The notes: generated by a model from the sequence alone, not told the origin. A stretch of DNA of 64,000 nucleotides from Hymenobacter ruricola (GCF_015694525.1 NZ_JADQDM010000008.1:1-64000), one strand, 5' to 3'. Positions 17,629 to 26,129 are shown, counted from the stretch's first letter. Made by a program: numbers and translations.

Positions 17629-17664
17629 ACAGCCGGCCCCGGGGATGAATCCGGGGCCGGCTGT
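17629..17664 (-). terminator. Hairpin after small secreted gene 2
   Basis: A perfect 14-bp stem (acagccggccccgg / ccggggccggctgt) with an 8-nt loop lies 15 bp past the stop codon of the reverse-strand gene ending at 17679. The trailing T-tract is weak (TTTGG), so termination by this hairpin is likely but not certain. Confidence 0.6.
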
Positions 17665-17678
17665 TGGGCGTGGCTGGT

Positions 17679-18083
17679 TTAGTTGCCGAGCGTGGTTTGG
17701 GTGGCGGGCTTGCGGGCGGGTCGCACGCTGTACGGTACGAGACCGTTGCTGGTGCGCACGTGCACGGGCATGCCGGGCGCGGCCGAGATGTTCTGATTAT
17801 CGATTTCGCCGCGGGAAGTGCTGGCGGGCAGTACCGATTCGGGCGAGCCCCAGCCGTCGTTCGAGGCCACGGCGGTTTGGGTGCTTTCGATGGCCGGCCA
17901 GCCGTCGTTGAGGGGCGCGACGGGGGCCGATTTCACGGCGACGCGGCGGGCTTTGGCGGCTTTGCGGGCGGCTACTTTGGCGGCCTTAGTGGTTTTTTTG
18001 GTCGACGCCACCGGGGTGGTTTGGGCGCTAGCTTCAGCCAGCAGGAACATCGACAGGGCGAGGGTGAGGAATGAACGAAACAT
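17679..18083 (-). CDS. Small secreted basic protein, AAPGMPV-motif family member 2
   Basis: The 134-residue protein starts at the ATG at 18083 with a signal peptide (MFRSFLTLALSMFLLAEASAQ). An Ala/Lys/Thr-rich stretch (TKKTTKAAKVAARKAAKAR) follows, then two DGWxxxES-type units (NDGWPAIEST, NDGWGSPESV) and the motif SAAPGMPVHVRTSNGLVPYS. The last motif recurs in the next reverse-strand gene upstream. The basic linker could bind nucleic acid or anionic envelope polymers, which is inference only. No known domain was recognised. Confidence 0.7.
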   Translation of the reverse strand: MFRSFLTLALSMFLLAEASAQTTPVASTKKTTKAAKVAARKAAKARRVAVKSAPVAPLNDGWPAIESTQTAVASNDGWGSPESVLPASTSRGEIDNQNISAAPGMPVHVRTSNGLVPYSVRPARKPATQTTLGN

Positions 18084-18252
18084 GGCTGAAGGAGTGAAGG
18101 AGTGAGTGAAGAAAAGTTGCTTACCGTGGTTGTAAGGACATATTCCAAAGGCGTGCCAACTTTCCCAACTCCTCCATTTGCCCCACCAAAAAGGCCCGGA
18201 AGGTGCGCAAACGCATACCAACCGAGCCGTTGTCCCGACAAACTCCCGCGTT

Positions 18253-18636
18253 TTATCGCGGGGTGAGCGTGGTTGGGGTTTTGGCGCGGGCCGGCGCGGG
18301 GCCGTTGTAGCCTTCTACCTTCTTGGGGTTGTCCACGTTCACGGGCATGCCGGGGGCGGCATACACGCTCTGGCCTTTGCCGTCGGCGCTTTCGGTGGAG
18401 CCCACCGCGCCGTTGCCGCCGGGGCCGATGTCGTCGCGGCCGCCGTTGGCAGGGGCGGCCGTGGTGTTCGTGCGCTTCGTGGTGGTTGCGCGGGTGGTGG
18501 CTTGGGTCCTGGCGGCGGGCCGGGTGGTTTTGCGGGTGGTCTGGGTGGTTTTGGTGGTGCCGGCGGGCGCGGACTGCGCCGCGGCTTCGGCCACCACGGC
18601 CAGCGCAAACGCAACGGAAAGAAGGGTGCGAACCAT
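18253..18636 (-). CDS. Small secreted basic protein, AAPGMPV-motif family member 3
   Basis: The ATG at 18636 (MVRTLLSVAFALAVVAEAAAQ) gives a signal peptide directly. The 127-residue product then has a long Thr/Lys/Arg low-complexity stretch (GTTKTTQTTRKTTRPAARTQ), a Gly/Asn-rich segment (GGRDDIGPGGNGAVGSTESA) and VYAAPGMPVNVDNPKKVEG. The STES segment and AAPGMPV motif match family member 2, giving a shared order: signal, basic linker, STES/PES, AAPGMPV. It is followed by 170 bp of spacer before family member 2. Function unknown. Confidence 0.7.
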   Translation of the reverse strand: MVRTLLSVAFALAVVAEAAAQSAPAGTTKTTQTTRKTTRPAARTQATTRATTTKRTNTTAAPANGGRDDIGPGGNGAVGSTESADGKGQSVYAAPGMPVNVDNPKKVEGYNGPAPARAKTPTTLTPR

Positions 18637-18887
18637 GAGAGGAATGCTGAAAGGGTGAGAGAAGGGGCTACCACAACAACCCCAAAACAGCAGGTTTCGG
18701 CGCGCTACGGTTGCGGTAGGCATACGCGAAATGCCGCGTCCCGGTACGGCAGCCCCCGAAACTTCTGGGTTTACTCCCGTTTATTCTCCGCTTTATGAAT
18801 GGGCACTACGCCAAACGGCCCGGCTGCTCCCCTTTTCAGGGAAACAACCGGGCCGTGCGGACAGATGCGGCGAAGAGCCGGGCGCGC

Positions 18888-19562
18888 TTACCAGCCGAGC
18901 GGCTCGGGCGCTTTTTTCTTGGGAGCAGGGGCCTTGGCCGGTGCCGCAGCAGCTTTAGGAGCCGTTTTGGGGGCCGGGGTGGCCGCGCCGCCTTTGGCGG
19001 CCGTAGCTCCCGTGCCCGCCGTAGCGGTGGCGGGCTCAGCGGCCGGGGCAGCTTCGGGAGCCGGAGCGGCAGCCGCGGCCGGGGCGGGCGCGGGCGTGGC
19101 GTCTACGGGACGGGGCGGCCAGGGCTTTTCGCGGCGGGGCTTGCGGTTGAGGCGACGCTCGCGGGCGGCAATGGCGTCGTCGGCCATCACGTGGCGGCCG
19201 CCGCGCATCATCACCGGCGAGCCGGGAGCCACGGAAATGCCCTGGCCGATGTTGGCCGCGCCGGAAGACGAGGAGGCGCCGCCGGCGGCACCAAAGCCTT
19301 TGTCGGCACCCGCAGCAGGTGCGGCAGCAGCGGTTTCTTCCGGGGCCGGAGCGGCTTCCGGGATGGGCCCCGCGGTGGCACCGGCGCTCTGGGTGGCCTT
19401 CTGGCCCGCGGCGGTGGCGGTTTTGGTCGTGGTGGTTTTCTTAGCGGGGGCTTTTTTGGGGGTGTCGCCCCAGCCGGCGGCGGGGGTATCCCAGCCGCTC
19501 TGGGCCGAGGCGGAAGAGGCTAATCCTCCGAAAATAAAGAGAAAAAATAGCGCACGTTTCAT
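18888..19562 (-). CDS. Secreted Ala/Pro-rich protein, APGSPV-motif family member 4
   Basis: The true start is the ATG at 19562 (MKRALFFLFIFGGLASSASAQ), a clear signal peptide; the open frame continues past it into pheS antisense sequence. The 224-residue protein opens SGWDTPAAGWGDTPKKAPAKK, resembling the DGW units of member 2. It then has low-complexity Ala/Thr/Glu, the motif GQGISVAPGSPVMMRG, an Arg-rich segment (ARERRLNRKPRREKPWPPRP) and an Ala/Pro/Lys tail. It is the longest of the four relatives. An imperfect hairpin lies downstream near 18816-18857. Function unknown. Confidence 0.7.
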   Translation of the reverse strand: MKRALFFLFIFGGLASSASAQSGWDTPAAGWGDTPKKAPAKKTTTTKTATAAGQKATQSAGATAGPIPEAAPAPEETAAAAPAAGADKGFGAAGGASSSSGAANIGQGISVAPGSPVMMRGGRHVMADDAIAARERRLNRKPRREKPWPPRPVDATPAPAPAAAAAPAPEAAPAAEPATATAGTGATAAKGGAATPAPKTAPKAAAAPAKAPAPKKKAPEPLGW

Positions 19563-19647
19563 GGAATGAGCTTTAAGTAAGGGGAATACGGAACCGGGGT
19601 AACTGAATGTGTTCGGGAATCGTTCGGCGAGGGCCGGGCCCTTGCCG

Positions 19648-19655
19648 TAACTTTG
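19648..19655 (+). promoter_or_regulatory. -7 box (TAACTTTG) for pheS
   Basis: TAACTTTG is a full TAnnTTTG match and ends 6 nt before the first candidate ATG of pheS (19662) and 9 nt before the second (19665), which implies a very short or absent leader. Confidence 0.55.
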
Positions 19656-19661
19656 CGGCCT

Positions 19662-20738
19662 ATGATGCAGGAATCCATTGCCGCTCTCACGGCCGAAATT
19701 ACGAAGGCCGAACTGAATAATCCCGCCGAACTCGATGCCTTTCGCATCAATTACCTCGGCCGCAAGGGTCGGCTGGCCGACTTGTTCGACCAACTGAAGA
19801 CGGTGCCCGCCGAAGAGAAGCGCGCCGTGGGCCAGCAGCTCAACGCCCTGAAGCAGCAGGCCCAGGCCCGTTTCGACGAAGCCCAGCAGGCCGCCGAAGC
19901 CGCCGCCGACAACGCCCCCGCCAACCCCGATTTCGACTATACCCTGCCCGTGGTGCCCCACGCCCTGGGCACCCGCCACCCCCTGAGCCTGGTGCGCGAA
20001 GAAATGCTGCGCGTGTTCGCCCGCATCGGCTTTGCCGTGGCCGAGGGGCCCGAAATTGAGGACGACTGGCACAACTTCACCGCCCTCAACTTTCCCGAAA
20101 ACCACCCGGCGCGCGACATGCAGGACACGTTTTTTGTGGCGGGAGAAGGTGGCGGAATGGTTAGTAGCGGAGTTACCAGCGAATCAGAAACGCCCAAGCC
20201 TCACCTGCTGCGCACCCACACCAGCACCGTGCAGGTGCGCGTGATGGAAACCGAGCCGCTGCCTATTCGCCGGGTGATGCCGGGCCGCGTGTTCCGCAAC
20301 GAGGCCATTTCGGCGCGAGCGCACATGATGTTTCATCAGGTAGAGGGCATTTTCATTGACGAGGGCGTGAGCTTCGCCGACCTCAAGCAGACGGTGTACT
20401 ACTTTGTGCAGGAGCTCTTCGGGCAGGACATCAACATCCGCTTCCGGCCCAGCTTCTTCCCTTTCACCGAGCCCAGCGCCGAAATCGACATCACCTGCCT
20501 GATTTGCAAAGGCGCGGGCTGCAACATCTGCAAATATTCGGGCTGGGTCGAAATCGGCGGCTGTGGGATGGTGGACCCGGCCGTGCTCGAAAACGCCAAG
20601 ATTGACCCCGAGAAATACTCCGGCTATGCCTGGGGCATGGGCATCGAGCGCATTGCCATGCTCAAGTACCAGATTAAGGACCTGCGCCTGTTCACAGAAA
20701 ACGACTTGCGCTTCCTGCGGCAGTTCGAGGCGCTGTAA
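19662..20738 (+). CDS. pheS: Phenylalanine--tRNA ligase alpha subunit
   Basis: PheS is the catalytic subunit of the alpha2-beta2 enzyme that charges tRNA-Phe. The 358-residue protein has the N-terminal coiled-coil region, class II motif 2 (LLRTHTSTVQVR, RRVMPGRVFRNE) and motif 3 (YAWGMGIERIAMLKY), plus HPARDMQDTFFV and GCGMVDPAVLEN. Start ATGs occur at 19662 and 19665. An insertion of about 15-20 residues (GEGGGMVSSGVTSESETPK, DNA 20145-20205) separates DTFFV from LLRTHTS, where these normally sit closer together. Its DNA is less GC-rich than the flanks. pheT is not adjacent. Confidence 0.96.
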   Translation: MMQESIAALTAEITKAELNNPAELDAFRINYLGRKGRLADLFDQLKTVPAEEKRAVGQQLNALKQQAQARFDEAQQAAEAAADNAPANPDFDYTLPVVPHALGTRHPLSLVREEMLRVFARIGFAVAEGPEIEDDWHNFTALNFPENHPARDMQDTFFVAGEGGGMVSSGVTSESETPKPHLLRTHTSTVQVRVMETEPLPIRRVMPGRVFRNEAISARAHMMFHQVEGIFIDEGVSFADLKQTVYYFVQELFGQDINIRFRPSFFPFTEPSAEIDITCLICKGAGCNICKYSGWVEIGGCGMVDPAVLENAKIDPEKYSGYAWGMGIERIAMLKYQIKDLRLFTENDLRFLRQFEAL

Positions 20739-20771
20739 TTTCACCGTCACCCCAAGCTTACCAGCCAGATT

Positions 20772-21476
20772 ATGGGCTTCTTATCCTTTTTTAATAAGAA
20801 GCCGGCCGCTGCGCCGGCATCGCCGGCCATTCGCGAAGTGCTGTTCGGCGATGTGCCGGTGCTGGAATGGCCCCGGCCGGACGCCCCGCACCGCCTGGAG
20901 CCGCCCTGGGCGCCGTTTGCAGCCGCTCAGGACGCCTACCAGAGCGGCGATACCGCCGCGGCCATTGCGGCCCTGCAGCAGGTGCTGGACACCCCGGGCC
21001 AGGAGTCGCGCCAGTACCTGCAGGCGTGGCAGTTTCTGCGGATGCTGGGCGTGGAACCGCCCCTGGCCGAAGGCCGGCGCGTGCTGGGCGTGGTGGTGGA
21101 AGTGACGCTGCCCGAAGGCCTCGACCTGGTGGTGGCCTACGCCGACCTTTCGGCCCGGTATTTTAACCACAGCGGCGCGGGCGTGGTGTGGGAAACAGGC
21201 ACCGATTTGGCCGGCAGCCCCATTCAGCACCTGCTGGCCGCGGGCCAGGAGATGGCCAACGTCATCGGGCCCTGGCTGGAAGCGCGGCGGGCGGCCCCGC
21301 CGGTGGGCCACGTGCGCATCAACGCCCTCACGCCCAGCGGGCTGTATTTTGGCGAAGCGCCCTTCAACACCCTGGCCCAGGACCCGTTAGGAGGGCCGGT
21401 GGTGTCGCGGGGCCAGGCCCTGATGCAGGCGCTGATTGACGCTCAAAGGGCTCAGGCTGCTTCCGGCGTCAAGTAG
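20772..21476 (+). CDS. Conserved hypothetical protein, TPR-like N-terminal part
   Basis: The 234-residue protein begins at the ATG at 20772, 33 bp after pheS, and is probably cotranscribed with it. Residues of about 50-95 (FAAAQDAYQSGDTAAAIAAL, QYLQAWQFLRMLG) look like one or two helical TPR-like units. The C-terminal part (LPEGLDLVVAYADLSARYFN, PPVGHVRINALTPSGLYFGE) resembles a small alpha/beta domain. It has no signal peptide or membrane segment. No family name was recognised and no function is assigned. Confidence 0.75.
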   Translation: MGFLSFFNKKPAAAPASPAIREVLFGDVPVLEWPRPDAPHRLEPPWAPFAAAQDAYQSGDTAAAIAALQQVLDTPGQESRQYLQAWQFLRMLGVEPPLAEGRRVLGVVVEVTLPEGLDLVVAYADLSARYFNHSGAGVVWETGTDLAGSPIQHLLAAGQEMANVIGPWLEARRAAPPVGHVRINALTPSGLYFGEAPFNTLAQDPLGGPVVSRGQALMQALIDAQRAQAASGVK

Positions 21477-21655
21477 GACGGTTCCCGACGGGCATCATCG
21501 CCACGCGAAGGACGGCCGGGCACTCGCGCCGTCGTAATTTTGTCATTCTAAGAGAACTGCCTGCTTGCCGGGCATTTCCATTTACGCATTTATCTCAGAC
21601 TGCTACTCTTCCGAAATCTGCCTTTCCGGCGCGCATTTCGACAAAACCGTGATTC

Positions 21656-22969
21656 ATGAAGGTTAGAAATCAAACCACCAATAAAGTAAACGTCATCACC
21701 CTGGGCTGCTCCAAAAACGTGGTGGACAGCGAAGTGCTGATGGGCCAACTGCAGGCCAACGACTTCGACGTGACGCACGAAGCCGAGAAATCCGATGCCA
21801 ACATCGTCATCATCAACACCTGCGGCTTCATTGATAACGCCAAGCAGGAGAGCATCGACACCATCCTGCGCTACGCGGACGAGAAGGAAGCGGGCCGCCT
21901 CGAAAAGCTCTACGTGACGGGCTGCCTTTCGCAGCGCTACAAGGACGAGCTGGAAGTAGAAATCCCGCAGGTGGACGCTTATTTCGGCACCCTGGAGCTG
22001 CCGCAGATGCTGAAAGTGCTCAACGCCGACTACAAGCACGAGCTCATCGGCGAGCGCCTGATTACCACGCCCCGGCACTACGCCTACTTCAAAATTGCGG
22101 AGGGCTGCAACCGTCCCTGCTCGTTCTGCGCCATCCCGCTGATGCGCGGCAAGCACGTGGACCGGCCCATCGAGGACCTGGTGAAGGAAGCCAAGCGCCT
22201 GGCTGGCATGGGCACCAAGGAGCTGATTCTCATTGCCCAGGACCTGACTTATTACGGCCTGCAGGCCTACGGTGAGCGCAAGTTGGCCGACCTGCTGCGC
22301 CACCTGTCCGACGTGAACGGCATCGACTGGATTCGGCTGCAGTACGCCTATCCCTCGCAGTTTCCGCTGGAGGCGCTGGACGTGATGGCCGAGCGGGACA
22401 ACATCTGCAAGTACCTGGACATGCCCTTGCAGCACGGCTCGGACAACATGCTGAAGACCATGCGCCGCGGCATCACCAAGCGCCGCACCGTGGAGCTGGT
22501 GGACACCATCCGGCAGCGCGTACCGGGCATTGCGCTGCGCACCACGCTCATCAGCGGGCACCCCGGCGAAACGGAGCAGGACTTTCGCGAGATGTATGAT
22601 TTCGTGGAGCAAACGCGGTTTGAGCGGCTGGGCATCTTCACCTACTCGCACGAGGAAAACACGCACTCGCACACGCTGGTGGACGACGTGCCGGCCGAGC
22701 TGAAGCAGGAGCGCGCCGACGCCATCATGGAGCTGCAGCAGGGCATTTCGATGGAGCTGAACGAGGCCCGCGTGGGCCAGACCTATAAGGTGCTGTTCGA
22801 CCGCAAGGAAAGTGGCCATTTCGTGGGCCGCACCGAGTTCGACTCGCCCGAAGTAGACAACGAAGTGCTGGTGCCGGTGGAGAAAAACACCTTCGTGCGC
22901 CTCGGCGACTTCGCGAACGTGAAGATTGACTCGGCCTCGGATTTCGACCTCTACGGCCATTTGGTGTAG
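21656..22969 (+). CDS. rimO: Ribosomal protein S12 methylthiotransferase RimO
   Basis: RimO is a radical SAM enzyme that adds a methylthio group to an aspartate of ribosomal protein S12. The 437-residue protein has the UPF0004 auxiliary cluster cysteines C18 (LGCSKNVVDSE), C56 (INTCGFIDNA) and C90 (VTGCLSQRY), the radical SAM cysteines C151, C155 and C158 (EGCNRPCSFC), and a C-terminal TRAM domain (VGQTYKVLFDRKE, VLVPVEKNTFVRLGDF). The SKNVVDSE wording is typical of RimO rather than MiaB. The ATG at 21656 fits the family N-terminus. Confidence 0.97.
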   Translation: MKVRNQTTNKVNVITLGCSKNVVDSEVLMGQLQANDFDVTHEAEKSDANIVIINTCGFIDNAKQESIDTILRYADEKEAGRLEKLYVTGCLSQRYKDELEVEIPQVDAYFGTLELPQMLKVLNADYKHELIGERLITTPRHYAYFKIAEGCNRPCSFCAIPLMRGKHVDRPIEDLVKEAKRLAGMGTKELILIAQDLTYYGLQAYGERKLADLLRHLSDVNGIDWIRLQYAYPSQFPLEALDVMAERDNICKYLDMPLQHGSDNMLKTMRRGITKRRTVELVDTIRQRVPGIALRTTLISGHPGETEQDFREMYDFVEQTRFERLGIFTYSHEENTHSHTLVDDVPAELKQERADAIMELQQGISMELNEARVGQTYKVLFDRKESGHFVGRTEFDSPEVDNEVLVPVEKNTFVRLGDFANVKIDSASDFDLYGHLV

Positions 22970-23074
22970 AGACGCAATAGGTTGCGTCTCGGCGTTGAAC
23001 GATTGACTTTGAACGGACATCGTTGAACGACATCCAAGCGGCGCGGACGACGAGACGCAAAATATTGCGTCTCT
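22968..23074. repeat. Paired GAGACGCAA hairpins between rimO and bshC
   Basis: Two short hairpins, gagacgcaataggttgcgtctc (about 22969-22990) and gagacgcaaaatattgcgtctc (23052-23073), have the same arms and flank about 60 bp. In that inner segment gttgaacg/gttgaacga recurs. Unlike the long-arm palindromes elsewhere in the window, the arms are only 9-10 bp. The first could terminate rimO transcription, but neither has a T-tract. Confidence 0.7.
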
Positions 23075-23177
23075 GCATTGTTCTGACAACAAATTAACTT
23101 TTCGGCCGGGGCCGGGTTTTGTGCGGACTTTTGCCATTGGCAAGGGTTCGCGCTGAACCCGGCCCCGCTCTTTTCCC

Positions 23178-24779
23178 ATGCCCACCACCTGTAGCACCCT
23201 GCCCTACGCCGAAACCGGCGCCTTCTCCGGCCTCCTCACCGATTACCTGGCCCAGAAGCCGGAACTGGCGCCCTTCTACCACCGCTTTCCGGCGCTGGAA
23301 AATTTCGCGGCGCAAATTGAAGAAAAGCAGGCCAGCTACACCCCCAACGCCCGCAAACGACTGGTGGCCGCCCTGCGCGACCAGTACGGCCTGGCCCCCG
23401 AGCCCGAACCGGCCATTGAGCACAGCCTGATGCTGCTGGCCGAGCCCACCACTTTCACTGTGACCACCGGGCACCAGCTCAACCTACTCACCGGGCCGCT
23501 GTATTTCATCTATAAAATCGTGTCGGCCATCAAGCTGAGCCGGGAGCTGAAGGCGAAATACCCGCAGTACGATTTCGTGCCGGTGTATTGGATGGCCACG
23601 GAAGACCATGATTTTGCCGAAATCAACCACTTCTCGCTGTTCGGCAAAACCTATTCGTGGGACGCGGCGGGTACTGGCGGGCCGGTGGGCCGCCTGCCGC
23701 TCGACGGCCTGGCCGAGCAGCTGCTGAGCCAACTGCCGCCCGAGGTGCCGGCGGCTTTTCACAGGGCCTACGCCGAGTCGAAAAACCTGGCCGAAGCCAC
23801 TCGCAAGCTGGTCGACTCACTGTTTGGCGAATTTGGGCTGGTGACGCTGGACGCCGACCGGCCGGCCCTGAAACAGGCGCTGGTGCCGGTACTGGAGCAG
23901 GAAATCCGGGAGCAGGTGTCCAACGCGGCGGTGCAGGCCACCAACGCCCGCCTCACGGCGGCCGGCTACAAGCCGCAGGTGTATTCGCGGCCCATCAACC
24001 TGTTTTTCATCACCGACGAGGGCAAACGCGAGCGGCTGGAACCCGACGCCAGCGGCGCCGACTGCGTGGAAGTCACCATCCGCAACACGGCCAAGTGCCA
24101 CAGCCAGGCCGAGCTGCTGGAACTGGCCCAGACGCACCCCGAGCAGTTCAGCCCCAACGTGGTGCTGCGGCCGGTGTACCAAGAAATGCTGCTGCCCAAC
24201 CTGGCCTACGTCGGCGGCGGGGCCGAGGTGGCGTACTGGTTTCAGCTGAAGGACGTGTTTGCCGCGTTTGGCGTGCCCTACCCCATCGTGCTGCCCCGCA
24301 ACTCGGCCGAGTACATCAGCCGGGCCAACGCGGGCAAGCTCAAAAAGCTGGGCCTGGACTGGCGCGAGATTTTCCGGCCGCTGCCCGAGTTGAAAAAGCA
24401 GGTGGGCGCCGCCCTGGGCCAGGAAGAAATCAGCTTAAAGGAGCAGCAGCAGGCCCTGGCCGCCGCCTTTCAGCAGGTGCAGGACCTGGCCCAGCGCCTC
24501 GACCCTACCCTGGTAAAAACCGTGGCCGCCGAAGCCCAGAAAGCTGCCGGCGGCCTCGCCGGCCTCGAAAAGCGCTTGAGCAAGGCCGCCGAAGCCAAGC
24601 ACGAAACCGCCTACGCCCAGCTCACGGCGCTCAAGGAGAAGCTGTTTCCGGGCGGCGGCCTGCAGGAACGCAGCGAGAACGTGCTGAGCATTTTGATAAA
24701 CAACCCCGGCTTCATCCGGCAGCTGCTGGAAGCGTTTGAGCCGCTGGCCCTGGAGTTTACGGTGCTGGTGGAAGAGTAA
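23178..24779 (+). CDS. bshC: Bacillithiol biosynthesis cysteine-adding enzyme BshC
   Basis: BshC joins L-cysteine to glucosaminyl malate, the last step of bacillithiol synthesis. The 533-residue length is typical. Family segments include SGLLTDYLAQKPELAPFYHR at the N-terminus, VTTGHQLNLLTGPLYFIYKI, PVYWMATEDHDFAEINH and YVGGGAEVAYWFQLKDVF. The C-terminal third is a Gln/Ala/Lys-rich coiled coil (KEQQQALAAAFQQVQDLAQR), as in the known fold. Together with ytxJ at 7.4 kb it shows that this organism uses bacillithiol. BshA and BshB are not in the window. Confidence 0.96.
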   Translation: MPTTCSTLPYAETGAFSGLLTDYLAQKPELAPFYHRFPALENFAAQIEEKQASYTPNARKRLVAALRDQYGLAPEPEPAIEHSLMLLAEPTTFTVTTGHQLNLLTGPLYFIYKIVSAIKLSRELKAKYPQYDFVPVYWMATEDHDFAEINHFSLFGKTYSWDAAGTGGPVGRLPLDGLAEQLLSQLPPEVPAAFHRAYAESKNLAEATRKLVDSLFGEFGLVTLDADRPALKQALVPVLEQEIREQVSNAAVQATNARLTAAGYKPQVYSRPINLFFITDEGKRERLEPDASGADCVEVTIRNTAKCHSQAELLELAQTHPEQFSPNVVLRPVYQEMLLPNLAYVGGGAEVAYWFQLKDVFAAFGVPYPIVLPRNSAEYISRANAGKLKKLGLDWREIFRPLPELKKQVGAALGQEEISLKEQQQALAAAFQQVQDLAQRLDPTLVKTVAAEAQKAAGGLAGLEKRLSKAAEAKHETAYAQLTALKEKLFPGGGLQERSENVLSILINNPGFIRQLLEAFEPLALEFTVLVEE

Positions 24780-24782
24780 TCA

Positions 24783-25382
24783 ATGGATAGCGCTACTTCT
24801 TTCGACGCCGGTGCAGTATTGGACGCGTACTTTGAATTGCGCAGTTTTGCTGGCGACGCAATAGAACTGTGGTCGGAACGGGCTTTTAAGAAGAACCCAC
24901 CGCGCCTCTACCGATACCAGCGCTTACAAGCCTTATTGCGTGCTTTTGACTTGCCACTGGCATTACGAGAGTTGGAAAACGGGACTTTTTTGTTCGGACG
25001 AGCGCCTCATTTGTACCAGTTTATACAAAACGAACTAATGCTGCTGCATCAACAGGGGGTATTGGCTAGTGCTCCTGGTCCAGCGGCTGGCCTCCACTAC
25101 CGAATGCTTTATCAAAAGCTCTTCCGGTTATTGCACGAGCAGTACCAACTCCAGCAATTCAACAGTGGTTGGTTAGAAGCAAGCTCAGCGGAAGCTCAAT
25201 ACGTCATCTTGGTTGCGCGTCGGTTTATAAACAGTTACGACCACGCGCTGCTTGCCGCCGTGAGGCAGACGGTATGCCGGCTTCTCGACCCAAGTGCCCG
25301 CCGGTTTTCGCGCCAGGAATTAATTACGCATTTCGGCTTTCCAGACGTGGACTTGGATGAAGTAGATTTTGAATGGATTTAG
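24783..25382 (+). CDS. Hypothetical protein with lower GC, between bshC and the cyclo-ligase
   Basis: This 199-residue protein starts 3 bp after the bshC stop and overlaps the next gene by 10 bp, so it is translated as part of that operon. It looks helical and cytoplasmic (ELRSFAGDAIELWSERAF, LYRYQRLQALLRAF, YQKLFRLLHEQYQLQQFN), with no signal or catalytic motif. Its DNA is visibly less GC-rich and uses more A/T-ending codons than bshC or the cyclo-ligase, which suggests later acquisition or relaxed codon bias. No family was recognised. Confidence 0.75.
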   Translation: MDSATSFDAGAVLDAYFELRSFAGDAIELWSERAFKKNPPRLYRYQRLQALLRAFDLPLALRELENGTFLFGRAPHLYQFIQNELMLLHQQGVLASAPGPAAGLHYRMLYQKLFRLLHEQYQLQQFNSGWLEASSAEAQYVILVARRFINSYDHALLAAVRQTVCRLLDPSARRFSRQELITHFGFPDVDLDEVDFEWI

Positions 25383-25975
25383 CTTCCTCCAAAGCCGACC
25401 TGCGCCGCGCCGCCCTGGCCCGCCGCCTGGCCCTGGACGCGGGCCAGGTGGCCCGCCGCAGCGACAAGCTGCGCGAGAACCTGTTCCGTGAGTTTCCGGT
25501 GGCACAGTGGCGCTGGCTGCACGTGTTTCTGCCGCTGCAAAAGCGAAACGAGCCCGATACCTGGGCGATAATCCGCTGGATTTGGGGCGAGGAAATGCCG
25601 CTGCGCCTGGCCGTGCCCGTGGTGCAGGCCGACGGCATTTCGCTGAAGCACTACGAGCTGACGCCGGGCACCCAGCTCACCCAAAACCGCTGGGGGATTG
25701 ATGAGCCGGTGCCCCACCCCACAGCCGCGCCGGAAGTAGCGCCCGCCGCGCTGGATGCCGTGCTGGTGCCGCTGCTGGCCGCCGACCGCACGGGGCAGCG
25801 CGTGGGCTACGGCGGCGGTTTCTACGACCGGTTTTTGGCGCAGTGCCGGCCGGGCACGCAGTTCATCGGGCTGAGTGTGCTGAACGAGGCGCCCGTGCAA
25901 CGCATTGCCGACGTGCTGCCCACCGATGTGCCCCTCACGGCCTGCATCACGCCGGGCCGGGTGTGGCGGTTTTAG
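25373..25975 (+). CDS. 5-formyltetrahydrofolate cyclo-ligase
   Basis: This enzyme uses ATP to convert 5-formyltetrahydrofolate to 5,10-methenyltetrahydrofolate, returning the inert folate to the one-carbon pool. The 200-residue protein has the nucleotide and substrate signature GYGGGFYDRFL at residues 145-155, the upstream NRWGIDEP segment, and the N-terminal KADLRRAALARR. The start codon lies inside the previous gene's last codons (10-bp overlap), indicating coupled translation with bshC and the unknown gene. Confidence 0.94.
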   Translation: MDLASSKADLRRAALARRLALDAGQVARRSDKLRENLFREFPVAQWRWLHVFLPLQKRNEPDTWAIIRWIWGEEMPLRLAVPVVQADGISLKHYELTPGTQLTQNRWGIDEPVPHPTAAPEVAPAALDAVLVPLLAADRTGQRVGYGGGFYDRFLAQCRPGTQFIGLSVLNEAPVQRIADVLPTDVPLTACITPGRVWRF

Positions 25976-26129
25976 GTCCGCCGCTTGCCGGCAGGACAAC
26001 CTGGCAAAACGCCAGAACACCGAAACTGGTATGCGTTTAAAAATTTATATTTTACGCATAAAAGTCTCGCAATAAGGGAATAGCGCTTTGCGTTGGCCGG
26101 GTAATCTTTCACTTCAAACGGATAGAACC

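Noticed and set aside
18888..20105. 405-residue version of the secreted family member 4
   Set aside because: The N-terminal part is antisense to pheS; the signal peptide starts at 19562.
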